Shown in pieces: positions 11,314-18,668 of a stretch of 33,044 nt of DNA. The stretch's first letter is position 1, and the number at the start of each line of letters is the position of its first letter. A program made the translations under genes and the position numbers. A model generated the notes under the pieces. It had not been told where the DNA came from. It did no database searches and was given only the letters and a program-made list of their open reading frames with translations. Origin of the DNA: Coleofasciculus sp. LEGE 07092 (lineage in GTDB: Bacteria > Cyanobacteriota > Cyanobacteriia > Cyanobacteriales > Coleofasciculaceae). The stretch lies in contig NZ_JADEWY010000078.1 in assembly GCF_015207375.1 (NCBI RefSeq), positions 1 to 33,044 on the forward strand, written 5' to 3'.

Positions 11314-13206
11314 CTATTCAAATCGCCAAATTTTTACCGTTTTATCTTGAGAACCACTAGCAAAGATGGAACCATCAGGACTAATTACCACACTGGTTAC
11401 GCTAGCTGAATGATCTGAGAGAGTATATTGCAATTTTCCACTACCGGGATGCCAAAGTTTAATAGTCTTATCAGCACTGCCGCTAATCAGCAAATTACCG
11501 CGATCGCTCATTGCTACAGAATTGACGGCGTCTGAATGCCCCGTGAGAGTATAGATTAATGTACTACTACTCAAATTCCAAACTTTAACCGTTCCATCAG
11601 CACTCCCACTAATCAAAAGTTGACCGCTAGGGCTAAACGCCAGTGAATTCACTGCCCCTGTATGGTGATTGAGTGTTCGCTGAACTTCACGACTTTCCAA
11701 ATTCCAAACTTCAATGGTTCCATCTACACCACCACTGGCAAGGGTATGTCCATCAGGGCTAACGGCAACGGTATGAATAGCACCTGAATTTCCGCAGAGA
11801 GTCGCTTTTACGTCCCCAGTTTCTAAAGACCAAAATTTGATGATTTTATCGGTACTGCCACTCACCAAAAGTTGCCCATCTGGACTAATGGCAATAGCTT
11901 TAATCCAACCCGAGTGTTCACTGAGATTGTGAATCCATTCTTCAGTTTCTAAATTCCAGATTTTAATTGCATAATCCCAACTGCCACTCGCTAAAAGGTG
12001 TCCATCAGGACTGAAGGCAACCGCATCAACCAAACTCGAATGCCCAGAAAGTGTGCAGCGCAAAGTCATGTGAATTAGGTTCCAGAGTTTAACAGTGCGA
12101 TCGGCACTGCCACTTGCTAGAATTTTGCCATCGGGACTGAACGCGATCGCATTAATAGAACTTACATGACTCCTCAGCGTTGATAGGCATTTCCAAGTGG
12201 GGATAGAAGCAGTCGAGGCAGTTGTTTGGGACGCAGAATTTGTCTGGACAAAAGTGGGTAAATTTCCCTCTAGATCTAAATCTTGGTAAACTTCGGCTGC
12301 GGATTGATAGCGTAACTTGACAGCCCGTTCGAGCATTTTATTCAAAATTTGACTCAGTTGAGAACTCACAGGCGCGATCAAGTAATCTTGCCAAACCCAA
12401 ACTCCTTCTAAACTATTAAATAAATCAAAGGGATGAATGTTCGTGAGTAAATGAATGCAAGTAACGCCCAAGCTATATAAATCACTGCTAGTTAAGGCTT
12501 TCCCCATTAATTGTTCGGGTGCGCTGTAAGCGGCTGAACCAATAACTGTACCCGTTCTAGCTAAAGCCGTTTTAGTTGTAAACTTTGCTGCACTGAAATC
12601 AACCAGCATCAGTTGACTTGTCTGGGTTCCCATTTCTTCGCCTTTTACTCCCCCCTTTAATAGGGGGGGGACAGAAGTGCAGCGGATAATATTTTCAGGA
12701 TTGATATCCCGGTGAATCACGTGATGAGCGTGAATAAACTGTAATACTGGAAGTAGTTCAGCTAAAATCTGCCGAATCTCTGTTTCCCTAAATGCCCCCT
12801 CAGATTCTAATTGCTTGGCTAAACTTTCCCCCTCAATTAAACGCTGCACAATCGCACCTACCATCCCTGTCTGGTTATCCGGTTCAAAATAACCTAAAAA
12901 TTGGGGAATCTGAGGATGTTCACCTAACCCTTGTAATCGTGCTGCTTCTTCTCGAAATGACTCTGCCGCTTTTTCAGTATTATCCGTGCCTTGATTTTCA
13001 GATGAGAACTGTTTAATAATACAGGGAGATTGAGATTTATCCCGTTCGTCTATTGCCAAAAAGGTGCGACCAATACCCCCTTGACTAATCAGTTTTTGAG
13101 CACGGTAGCGATCGCCTAAAAGCAACCTTGTTCCGCAAGTGGAGCAAAACTTGCCATTATCAGGGTTCTGGGGTTTCTTACAACTGAGATTGAGGCAGTA
13201 AGACAT
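11314..13206 (-). CDS. Zinc-ribbon Ser/Thr protein kinase with seven WD40 repeats, 630 aa
   Basis: Cytosolic signalling kinase of the cyanobacterial 4-Cys type. A short zinc ribbon has Cys4, Cys9, Cys21 and Cys24. The kinase domain (about 33-310) has glycine loop ISQGGIGRTF, Lys65 (CIIKQF), catalytic Asp167 in HRDINPENI, and metal-binding Asp203. Two departures stand out: the HRDxK lysine is Asn169, and DFG reads DFS (203-205). Between catalytic loop and DFS there is an extra segment of about 22 residues (176-197) that matches a palindromic repeat in the DNA. After a Ser/Thr-rich linker come seven WD40 repeats (about residues 340-630), enough for one full beta-propeller and likely for partner binding. 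Its start is 13 nt after the end of the xylanase gene, so the two may share a transcript. Kinase activity may be altered. Confidence 0.9.
   Translation of the reverse strand: MSYCLNLSCKKPQNPDNGKFCSTCGTRLLLGDRYRAQKLISQGGIGRTFLAIDERDKSQSPCIIKQFSSENQGTDNTEKAAESFREEAARLQGLGEHPQIPQFLGYFEPDNQTGMVGAIVQRLIEGESLAKQLESEGAFRETEIRQILAELLPVLQFIHAHHVIHRDINPENIIRCTSVPPLLKGGVKGEEMGTQTSQLMLVDFSAAKFTTKTALARTGTVIGSAAYSAPEQLMGKALTSSDLYSLGVTCIHLLTNIHPFDLFNSLEGVWVWQDYLIAPVSSQLSQILNKMLERAVKLRYQSAAEVYQDLDLEGNLPTFVQTNSASQTTASTASIPTWKCLSTLRSHVSSINAIAFSPDGKILASGSADRTVKLWNLIHMTLRCTLSGHSSLVDAVAFSPDGHLLASGSWDYAIKIWNLETEEWIHNLSEHSGWIKAIAISPDGQLLVSGSTDKIIKFWSLETGDVKATLCGNSGAIHTVAVSPDGHTLASGGVDGTIEVWNLESREVQRTLNHHTGAVNSLAFSPSGQLLISGSADGTVKVWNLSSSTLIYTLTGHSDAVNSVAMSDRGNLLISGSADKTIKLWHPGSGKLQYTLSDHSASVTSVVISPDGSIFASGSQDKTVKIWRFE
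12650..12670. repeat. CCCCCCTTTAATAGGGGGGG palindrome inside the kinase gene
   Basis: A copy of the C6TT...AAG6 family seen in intergenic DNA at 15306 and 17151-17222, here within the kinase coding frame. It translates as PPLLKGG and stays in frame. It falls exactly between catalytic-loop HRDINPENI and DFS, where related kinases have only a few residues. Confidence 0.75.
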
Positions 13207-13219
13207 GGGACATGAGGAA

Positions 13220-14287
13220 TTATGAATTTTTTAATACGTCTACTAAAGCATTGTAAGCGGGTTTAGGACGGTAGGATTCGTCAAAGATTAGAGGTTCGTC
13301 GGGTTGACCGACAAAGCCGGGAATCCAAGTATACTTATCCGTAAATCCCCACGTTACAAATGCCGTACAATTTGAAGCTTCTAGGCATACACCCAGCATA
13401 TCTCGGTAAACCTTTGCCTGTGCCACTAACCTCTCGTCTCGGGTTCCTGTGCCATTGTGAATTTGCACATCCATTTCGGTAATTTGCACCTCTAACCCCA
13501 ACTCATTCAAACGCTTCATATTTTCAGCGACTTCTTCGGGTAGTGGTGGATTTTTAATCGTTTTATGCATCTGAAAACCGACGCCATGAATGGGGACACG
13601 CCGCTGTTGTAACTCTTTAACAAAAGCAAAGATAGCATCCGATTTTTCCCCTAACCCTTCCCCACCATAATCGTTATAAAATAACTTAGCTTGGGGGTCA
13701 GCTTCGTGCGCCCAACGAAACGCTAAATCAATATAGTCTGATCCAATTTTCTCTAACCAAATATTTTTTCGGAGGGAGTCTTTGCCGCCAACGGCTTCAT
13801 TCACAACATCCCAAGCAGCAATTTGTCCCCGATAGCGACCAACTAGAGTGTAAATGTGTTGCTGTAGGATATCCATTAACTCTGCCTGCGTCCACTCTCC
13901 CGCCGTTAACCAGTCGGGTAGCTGTTGGTGCCAAACTAGAGTATGACCCCGTAATTGCATTTGATGGGCATTGGCAAAGGCAACCAGTTCATCAGCATCG
14001 GTAAAATTGTAGCGATCGCGTTCTGGATGAATTGGCTCAAACTTCATCACATTCTCTGGCGTAACCGTGTTAAATTCCCGTGCCAGTACTTCCCGATAGG
14101 TTGAATCCTTGCGAAGTGCGCCTATTGATACGGCTGCACCGATGTTAATTTCGTGCTGTTGCGCCAGGGAACGCAAGGTTATCTCGCTTGGTTGCGTCAT
14201 GGCGGGGAGAGAAGCGATTACACCTGCTATTAGCGCCAGCAGCATTAATCTGCCAAATCTGCTGAGTTGTCTGAAAGGTTTGAACAT
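13220..14287 (-). CDS. Exported GH10 endo-1,4-beta-xylanase, 355 aa
   Basis: Glycoside hydrolase family 10 enzyme that would cleave beta-1,4-xylan chains. The acid/base glutamate is Glu164 in WDVVNEA and the nucleophile is Glu271 in ITEMDV; RGHTLVWHQQLPDWL and the late WGFTDKYTW substrate-binding segment are also present. The length fits a single catalytic domain with no carbohydrate-binding module. The N-terminus has basic residues and a hydrophobic stretch (MLLALIAGVIASLPA), a signal peptide probably cleaved near residue 30. Physiological use in a photoautotroph is unclear: scavenging plant or algal xylan, or remodelling its own sheath. It lies 13 nt upstream of the kinase/WD40 gene on the same strand. 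Confidence 0.93.
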   Translation of the reverse strand: MFKPFRQLSRFGRLMLLALIAGVIASLPAMTQPSEITLRSLAQQHEINIGAAVSIGALRKDSTYREVLAREFNTVTPENVMKFEPIHPERDRYNFTDADELVAFANAHQMQLRGHTLVWHQQLPDWLTAGEWTQAELMDILQQHIYTLVGRYRGQIAAWDVVNEAVGGKDSLRKNIWLEKIGSDYIDLAFRWAHEADPQAKLFYNDYGGEGLGEKSDAIFAFVKELQQRRVPIHGVGFQMHKTIKNPPLPEEVAENMKRLNELGLEVQITEMDVQIHNGTGTRDERLVAQAKVYRDMLGVCLEASNCTAFVTWGFTDKYTWIPGFVGQPDEPLIFDESYRPKPAYNALVDVLKNS

Positions 14288-14562
14288 TATCGATAGTACT
14301 GCGAAGAGTCCTGAGTGCTAGTTTAAGCGCGATGATTACTGCTGGATCGGATTCTTCACCTAAAGGTAATAACGTCTTCAAATGCGCGTAAACTAGAGTA
14401 AATGCAGCTTGCTCATCTGGAGATTGTACTGAAACTTTCCAGGGGTAATCGTGTTGGTTGCAGCAAAGCGACTTAACTACTTAGGAACTTGTGAGCCTCA
14501 GCCCCATGAGGAGTTTGTCGCAAAACTCACTAACCTAATGCCGCTCGCCCCCTGACTATCCC

Positions 14563-15192
14563 ATGACTATTGCGATTACTGAAGCAATTACTACTCTCGC
14601 TGAGGCAGAACAACGATTGAATCTGGCTCGTAACGAAGACGAGGCTTTTTTCTCAGAATGGCAAACTTTTTTACCCCAACTTTCAAGCACAGAACAAAGC
14701 GCCTTGCGCGAGTTGCGACAACGCTATCTGTATCAGCGTTCTGAAGGACAGTTACTCGAAGGCACGATTACTTTATTACTGGTTTCTCCACTGTTAGCGA
14801 TCGCAGGTCTCTACGACCCCCCATTTCGAGTCCGGGCTGAAGAATCAGTACAATTAATCCTCTCAGATGAGGAAGAGATACTACAAGGGCGTATCGATGT
14901 ATTGGTATTGGTCAATCAAATCTGGGTGATAGTTCTAGAGTCCAAGAAAACCGCTTTGTCAGTCTGGACTGCTCTACCCCAAACCCTAGCGTACCTAGTG
15001 GCTAACCCTCAACCTGAGCGACCGAGCTTCGGCTTAGTGACTAATGGAGACGAAATTTTATTTGTCAAACTCGTACAAGGCTCATCGCGACTCTACGCGC
15101 TCTCGCGAGTGTTTGCACCGTTTGTTTCAATCCACGAGCTTACTCAAGCCTTGCAAGTCTTAAAACGCATGGCTGGAGTGATTCAAAATTGA
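14563..15192 (+). CDS. PD-(D/E)XK nuclease-like protein (HsdR N-terminus type), 209 aa
   Basis: Single-domain protein often labelled restriction endonuclease subunit R in cyanobacteria. The nuclease core is visible: Asp112 in QGRIDVLVL, then Glu126-x-Lys128 in IVLESKK, the D-x13-ExK pattern of this superfamily; a preceding helix has Glu67 in QLLEGTIT. After it come a conserved QTLAYLVANPQPERP segment and a strand-rich end. It has no helicase or methylase partner here, so it is likely a stand-alone nuclease-fold protein of unknown target. It is followed by an element-rich scar. Confidence 0.75.
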   Translation: MTIAITEAITTLAEAEQRLNLARNEDEAFFSEWQTFLPQLSSTEQSALRELRQRYLYQRSEGQLLEGTITLLLVSPLLAIAGLYDPPFRVRAEESVQLILSDEEEILQGRIDVLVLVNQIWVIVLESKKTALSVWTALPQTLAYLVANPQPERPSFGLVTNGDEILFVKLVQGSSRLYALSRVFAPFVSIHELTQALQVLKRMAGVIQN

Positions 15193-15305
15193 GAAATTGA
15201 GTATAAACCGATACTACTGAGTGATTATCAAGAATAAAAACTTGTCACGATGCAAGCGCGATCGCCCATTACCCCCAAAAACGCGATCGCTTTCCCTCTC
15301 TTGCT

Positions 15306-15324
15306 CCCCCCTTACCAAGGGGGG
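15306..15324. repeat. CCCCCCTTACCAAGGGGGG palindrome
   Basis: Perfect 8-bp inverted repeat around ACC, identical to the copy at 17194-17212, followed by TTGGGGGAG. Two HIP1 octamers lie just upstream, around 15260 and 15285. Intergenic iterated element. Confidence 0.85.
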
Positions 15325-15388
15325 TTGGGGGAGTTAACGTGGGAAAATACTGATAACGATTAACTCTCTATAAAATCCCACTACAACG

Positions 15389-15472
15389 ATGACCCAACTT
15401 TATAACAAAACATCCGAGAAAGCGAAACGGCAACAGCTTCGACGGAATCTGAAGGGGCGACATGAAAGCTAA
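15389..15472 (+). pseudogene. N-terminal fragment of a DUF559-type protein
   Basis: An ATG-started frame of 27 codons reads MTQLYNKTSEKAKRQQLRRN, the typical beginning of DUF559 (Vsr-like endonuclease fold) proteins, then GRHES and stop. Full proteins are over 100 residues. The match breaks at LRRNL, next to the tail of an IS4-family remnant on the other strand, so I infer the gene was cut by that insertion. The rest of the gene was not found in the window. Confidence 0.5.
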
Positions 15473-15874
15473 AACATTGATAGAATAAGCTCCATAGCCC
15501 TCATACCTCTTAAATAATACTCTAACTTATTGCGATTAAGTCTCATTAAATCCTGAACAATACCCCAACAATCATCCCAGAAACTGACCCAAGTGTGACT
15601 ATATAAACCAACATAAAAACTGCTATGTCTTCTTGTTGAGCGTAATGGTTCTTTAACTCTAGCGATATATTTTTGTACACCCATGCGTTTAAGTTTCTGT
15701 CCTTGAAAGGTGGACATAGTATAAGCAAAAGATATTAGTAAAATTAGAGAGATTAAGCGATTGCCATCAACATTTGTATTTTCTAATTGATAGCCACCAC
15801 TTTTTCAATCTTAAACAAAATTGAACTTCCTGCTCTCTGAGCCAGTTAGCCAATTTTACAGAACAAAATTCTCT
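15469..15874 (-). pseudogene. IS4-family transposase remnant, internally deleted
   Basis: Read on the minus strand, a first frame (15874-15800) gives REFCSVKLANWLREQEVQF, the DREF-SVKLA-WL segment of IS4-type DDE transposases. After a frame change near 15800 the reading continues GYQLENTNVDGNRLIS and, through GQKLKRMGVQKYIARVKEP, RRHSSFYVGLYSHTW and YYLRGMRAMEL, to a stop at 15469: the usual IS4 C-terminal end. The block with the catalytic glutamate is missing, as is the whole N-terminus. It is therefore a dead remnant. Its 5' break coincides with a 14-bp inverted repeat next to an IS630-type ORF. Confidence 0.75.
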
Positions 15875-15906
15875 ATAGTGTTTACATTTGAGATGTAAAC
15901 ACTATA
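15874..15906. repeat. Perfect 14-bp inverted repeat between two IS remnants
   Basis: TATAGTGTTTACAT (15874-15887) and ATGTAAACACTATA (15893-15906) are exact reverse complements separated by TTGAG. It lies at the break of the IS4-type remnant and 50 bp before the IS630-type ORF, so it may be a transposon end or a folded junction of two ends. TA at both edges fits IS630/Tc1-type target preference. Confidence 0.75.
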
Positions 15907-15956
15907 ATCCCAAGAAATGATAAGATTAAACCTCTATTTGTAGAAAGAAAAACTCA

Positions 15957-16475
15957 ATGACAAGCCAAGACAGAGAAAAAGAAATTAAAGAGTTAGATGA
16001 GTGGATTAAAAGCAATAGAGACTCAAGAGAATTAAAAAGAGCGTTAGCCGTTAAATTAGCGTTACAAGGTTGGGCTTATAGAGCGATAGGCAAAATGCTA
16101 AACGTATCACAAAGCTTTGTGAGTCAATGGAAAAAACGTTTCTTTGAAAGCGGCATAGAAGGGTTAAAACTTTCTTACAAAGGAGCAAAAAGTTATCTAA
16201 CAGCACAGCAAAAAGAAGAAGTAATGGGTTGGTTAAAGGAACAAGAGTACTGGGATTTAGACGCTCGCGGACTCGCTAACGCTACGCTATCGGAATTAGA
16301 GTGCTATTTAGTTGAGCAATATGATGTAGTTTTTCAATCGCCAACAAGCTACTATAAACTCCTGAAAGAAGCGCGAATTAGTTGGCAGAAAGCCCAAAAA
16401 AAGAACCCGCGACAAGACCCAGAAGCCGTGAAAGAAAGGCTGAAAGAAATAAAGTCAATACTGGCAGAGTTATAG
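15957..16475 (+). mobile_element. IS630-type transposase N-terminal part (HTH domains only), 172 aa
   Basis: The protein begins with a helix-turn-helix region (KRALAVKLALQGWAYRAIGK, then MLNVSQSFVSQWKKRFFESG) and a second winged-helix part (PTSYYKLLKEARISWQKAQK), as in IS630-family transposases. The DDE catalytic half is missing: after ILAEL there is a stop, and the following 140 bp contain nothing like it in any frame I checked. In some IS630 elements a frameshift joins two ORFs, but no second ORF exists here, so the element is truncated. Eleven residues at 102-112 look like an in-frame repeat insertion. A/T-rich codon use differs from the neighbours. Confidence 0.8.
16260..16292 (+). repeat. 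33-bp in-frame repeat-like insertion in the IS630-type ORF
   Basis: GACGCTCGCGGACTCGCTAA and the following GCTACGCTATCG form a GC-rich block inside an A/T-rich gene, adding 11 residues (DARGLANATLS) between WDL and ELE. The AGCGTAGCGTTAGCGAG-type sequence on the other strand resembles iterated intergenic elements of filamentous cyanobacteria. Confidence 0.5.
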
Positions 16476-16616
16476 TTAAGTTCAAATTATTTACTTTTCC
16501 TAACTTAGAAAAGTATGACCATTTTTCTTGTCTCATTTGAAAACGCTATATCTTGTTGACAATAATTGACCTATCTTTTTTTACCATAATTGGGTTCAAC
16601 CTTTACAGCACTTGGG

Positions 16617-17009
16617 CTACGGGGCGCGTGTCGCCCCCTCAGGATCTGTTGTCCAAAGCTCTAGAAAACTAAAACACTGGTCAACTTGCAAATCTTTTTG
16701 AGTGTTGCAGTAATCAAATAATCTTTTCTGCCTATCTGCTGGATTCTTCCAGATCTCGTCAAATTTTGAGAACGCTTGATATACTACAGGTATTCTAATA
16801 AGCATATCCCTAATCTGACCAGCAATTAAATTAGTACCTGGTGTTAAATTTAACTGCCTAGATGGAATACTTTCAACAGAAAGTTTCACTGTGTCTGACT
16901 GAAACGTTCCAGGGGTAGTAGTGTTGGTATAAGCAAAGCTGCTGACTGCTGTAGATGACCACAGGAGAATAGCCCCCAGTGCGATCTGTATTTTGCGGTA
17001 TGTACTCAT
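16617..17009 (-). CDS. Exported hypothetical protein, 130 aa
   Basis: Unrecognised. The N-terminus MSTYRKIQIALGAILLWSST has a basic start and a hydrophobic core, and continues to SSFA, a good signal-peptide cleavage site before residue 27. The mature part is about 104 residues, with two cysteines near the end (DYCNTQ and DQCFSF) that could form a disulfide in the periplasm. The C-terminus DPEGATRAP is short and polar. No motif suggests an enzyme. It sits alone between the IS630-type ORF and a palindrome cluster. Confidence 0.6.
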   Translation of the reverse strand: MSTYRKIQIALGAILLWSSTAVSSFAYTNTTTPGTFQSDTVKLSVESIPSRQLNLTPGTNLIAGQIRDMLIRIPVVYQAFSKFDEIWKNPADRQKRLFDYCNTQKDLQVDQCFSFLELWTTDPEGATRAP

Positions 17010-17506
17010 TACAAAGTCCAGTATCTGAGCGAAGAATTTAAGATAGTAGCGATGACGATAGGAGTATTTAGTGACACTCCCACGAAGTAGGTCTAATACT
17101 AATTTCCTTTTTGGATGCTACACATCCTGTTCTTTCTCAGGCAAATCTCGACCCCCTAAATCCCCCTTATTAAGGGGGACTTTGAATCTAGTTCCCCCCT
17201 TACCAAGGGGGGTTAGGGGGGTAAGAGATAACCAAACAGGTTGATTCCAGACTTGTATACATCGCAGCCTTGTCAAGGGGAGAGCAAGAAAAGTATCTGT
17301 AGCAAGCATGGAGGAACTTAGTATAAGCGGTTTTCTTTGTCCACTACCTTTCGGTAGACGTTTCCCAACCCCAATTTGGGAATTTTTCGAGTTACAGGTA
17401 TTTTTTCCCAAAAAAAAATCTACCCTCTACCCCCAAAACCCTTGTGCTAAAAACTTTTCAGCCGCCGCAAGCTCTTCTCAACCTCCCCACAAGCCGGAGA
17501 CAACAA
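17010..17506. other. Gene-free stretch with palindrome cluster
   Basis: About 500 bp with no credible gene. Short frames on both strands here are translations of the CCCCCTT/AAGGGGG repeats. The part next to 17009 should hold the promoter of the exported hypothetical gene. The right part (17290-17506) shows nothing I can name. Confidence 0.5.
17151..17221. repeat. Nested palindromes: two C5-6TT/AAG5-6 units in an outer inverted repeat
   Basis: CCCCCTTATTAAGGGGG (17162-17178) and CCCCCCTTACCAAGGGGGG (17194-17212) are each perfect hairpins. They are enclosed by ACCCCCTAA (17151-17159) and TTAGGGGGGT (17212-17221 region), giving a cruciform-like nested structure. Same family as 15306 and the in-gene copy at 12650. 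Confidence 0.85.
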
Positions 17507-17896
17507 CTACTGACTCAACGCACTTGCACCAACAGAAGCGGGAACTCGGTCAGCTAAACGAGTTTGCAGTTCCACCATGAGATTTTCCCCACCCCGATGA
17601 GCTTCCCAGGAACCAGAACCAACGCGACTGATACTCCACTGTCCCTGCATAAAATCTTCTGACTCCGAAACGGTTCCGGTGTAGCTAATGGAGTGATGCG
17701 AACCCGTTAGGTAGCGCTTGACAAAGCTGATGCGGCGTCCGACAACTTCACCTGTCAGTGAAGCTTCTCCTAAGTAATTGTCATCCAAAATTCTGCCAGT
17801 CAGGGTATTGCCACTTTGCAGCAGTGTCGCCTCAAACCGAGTAGGGACTCCTTCCTGCCAGTAGGTTCCAAGCCAGGTGCCGCTTAAATCTGCCAT
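17507..17896 (-). CDS. Conserved hypothetical beta-rich protein, 129 aa
   Basis: The sequence MADLSGTWLGTYWQEGVPTR is followed by alternating hydrophobic strands (FEATLLQSGNTLTGRILD, ASLTGEVVGRRISFVKRY, ISYTGTVSE, FMQGQWSISRVGSGSWEAHR), the look of a small beta-barrel such as a lipocalin-like or avidin-like fold. The SGTWxGxY start and GxW repeats resemble small proteins conserved in cyanobacteria without assigned function. No signal peptide, so probably cytosolic. The last 25 residues are poorly ordered. Start is ATG at 17896. Confidence 0.65.
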   Translation of the reverse strand: MADLSGTWLGTYWQEGVPTRFEATLLQSGNTLTGRILDDNYLGEASLTGEVVGRRISFVKRYLTGSHHSISYTGTVSESEDFMQGQWSISRVGSGSWEAHRGGENLMVELQTRLADRVPASVGASALSQ

Positions 17897-18035
17897 CGAT
17901 TAAAATTACAATCTCTATTCCACCTTAACAATTTCTGTTGACTCGTGTTTATCTCTCTCTTCTTTGCTAAGGTTTCAGCAATTCACGACAATAGGCTATA
18001 TATGCTATTGTCATAGCGACCATACAGGAGTCTTT

Positions 18036-18314
18036 GTGTTGGGATGGGGTTTGAGACAGCATAATTGGTGGAGAGGTGTGAGTGCGATCGCTTTTCTATT
18101 GTCTTTAGGATTGCAGTCGTGTGTAATTTAACGTCCGCCGTCCGTCTCTCAAATTCCGCTTAAAGCAGACCCCCAGTTTAAGCTAGCCTCCACAGCAGGT
18201 ATTAACTATCACCCCCTGAAAGCGTTGCTCAAGCAGCATCAGTGGCAAGCTGCTGGTTCAGGCTTTAACCGCAGATGGCGGCTCTCTCTCAATCCGGATT
18301 GTGGGTTTAACTAA
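18036..18314 (+). pseudogene. GUN4-domain lipoprotein, broken
   Basis: AGGAG at 18026-18030 sits 5 nt before a GTG start. The first 31 codons give a lipoprotein signal (RGVSAIAFLLSLGLQSC, lipobox LQSC with Cys29), then an in-frame TAA at 18129. The same frame stays open beyond it: PPSVSQIPLKADPQF, then AGINYHPLKALLKQHQWQAA, which is the beginning of a GUN4 domain (normally G-Y-xLxxLL-xxxWxxAD). It then loses similarity and stops at 18312. Only about 20 of some 130 GUN4 residues remain. The good ribosome binding site and lipobox suggest recent decay. Confidence 0.6.
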
Positions 18315-18668
18315 CACATGACCTGTCCCCCAGCCCCTCTCCTGCTCTTGTAACCTATCCGTATTTCGCCTTACTGTAATTTAATTTGCTATAAGAATTA
18401 CTGCCTAAATTTGGTAAAAATAGACAATTTAGCCTGTATTAAGTCATTAATGTGGGTTTACTTCTTATAGCTTTTGCTTTTTAGACTTGACGATAGCCCA
18501 TTAATTTAGGTACTATTTTATAGTACAAATGTACTAAAATGAAAAACGGCTTTTCGCAGCTTGCATCTATACCTCAACTTTACAGATCACAGCTACACCA
18601 ATTTGCAGTGGTTAGCTTAGTTTGTGTAGCTCCATGCTGAGTTCACTATCGTATAAGGACAGTAAATT
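18315..18668 (+). promoter_or_regulatory. Upstream region of the coiled-coil genes with GTACTA half-sites
   Basis: Gene-free 354 bp. At 18510-18536 three alternating half-sites are seen: GTACTA (18510-18515), TAGTAC (18521-18526) and GTACTA (18531-18536), giving two overlapping inverted repeats with 5- and 4-nt spacers. The spacing does not fit an NtcA box (GTA-N8-TAC). A candidate operator for the downstream pair. A weak AAGGA lies before the ATG at 18669. Confidence 0.4.

Noticed and set aside
14145..14490. Minus-strand frame of about 115 codons upstream of and overlapping the xylanase start (includes SVQSPDEQAAFTLVYAHLKT)
   Set aside because: No ATG or GTG start with a ribosome binding site, only TTG at 14381; the second half is simply the other frame of the xylanase gene. 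The front part looks somewhat protein-like and may be a remnant, but I recognise no family.
17118..17411. Minus-strand 97-codon frame with TPLGKGG and PLNKGDLGG
   Set aside because: These residues are the translation of the CCCCCTT/AAGGGGG palindromes, a known source of false small genes.
18510..18536. NtcA-binding site
   Set aside because: The half-sites do not fit GTA-N8-TAC; the inner pair is GTA-N6-TAC.
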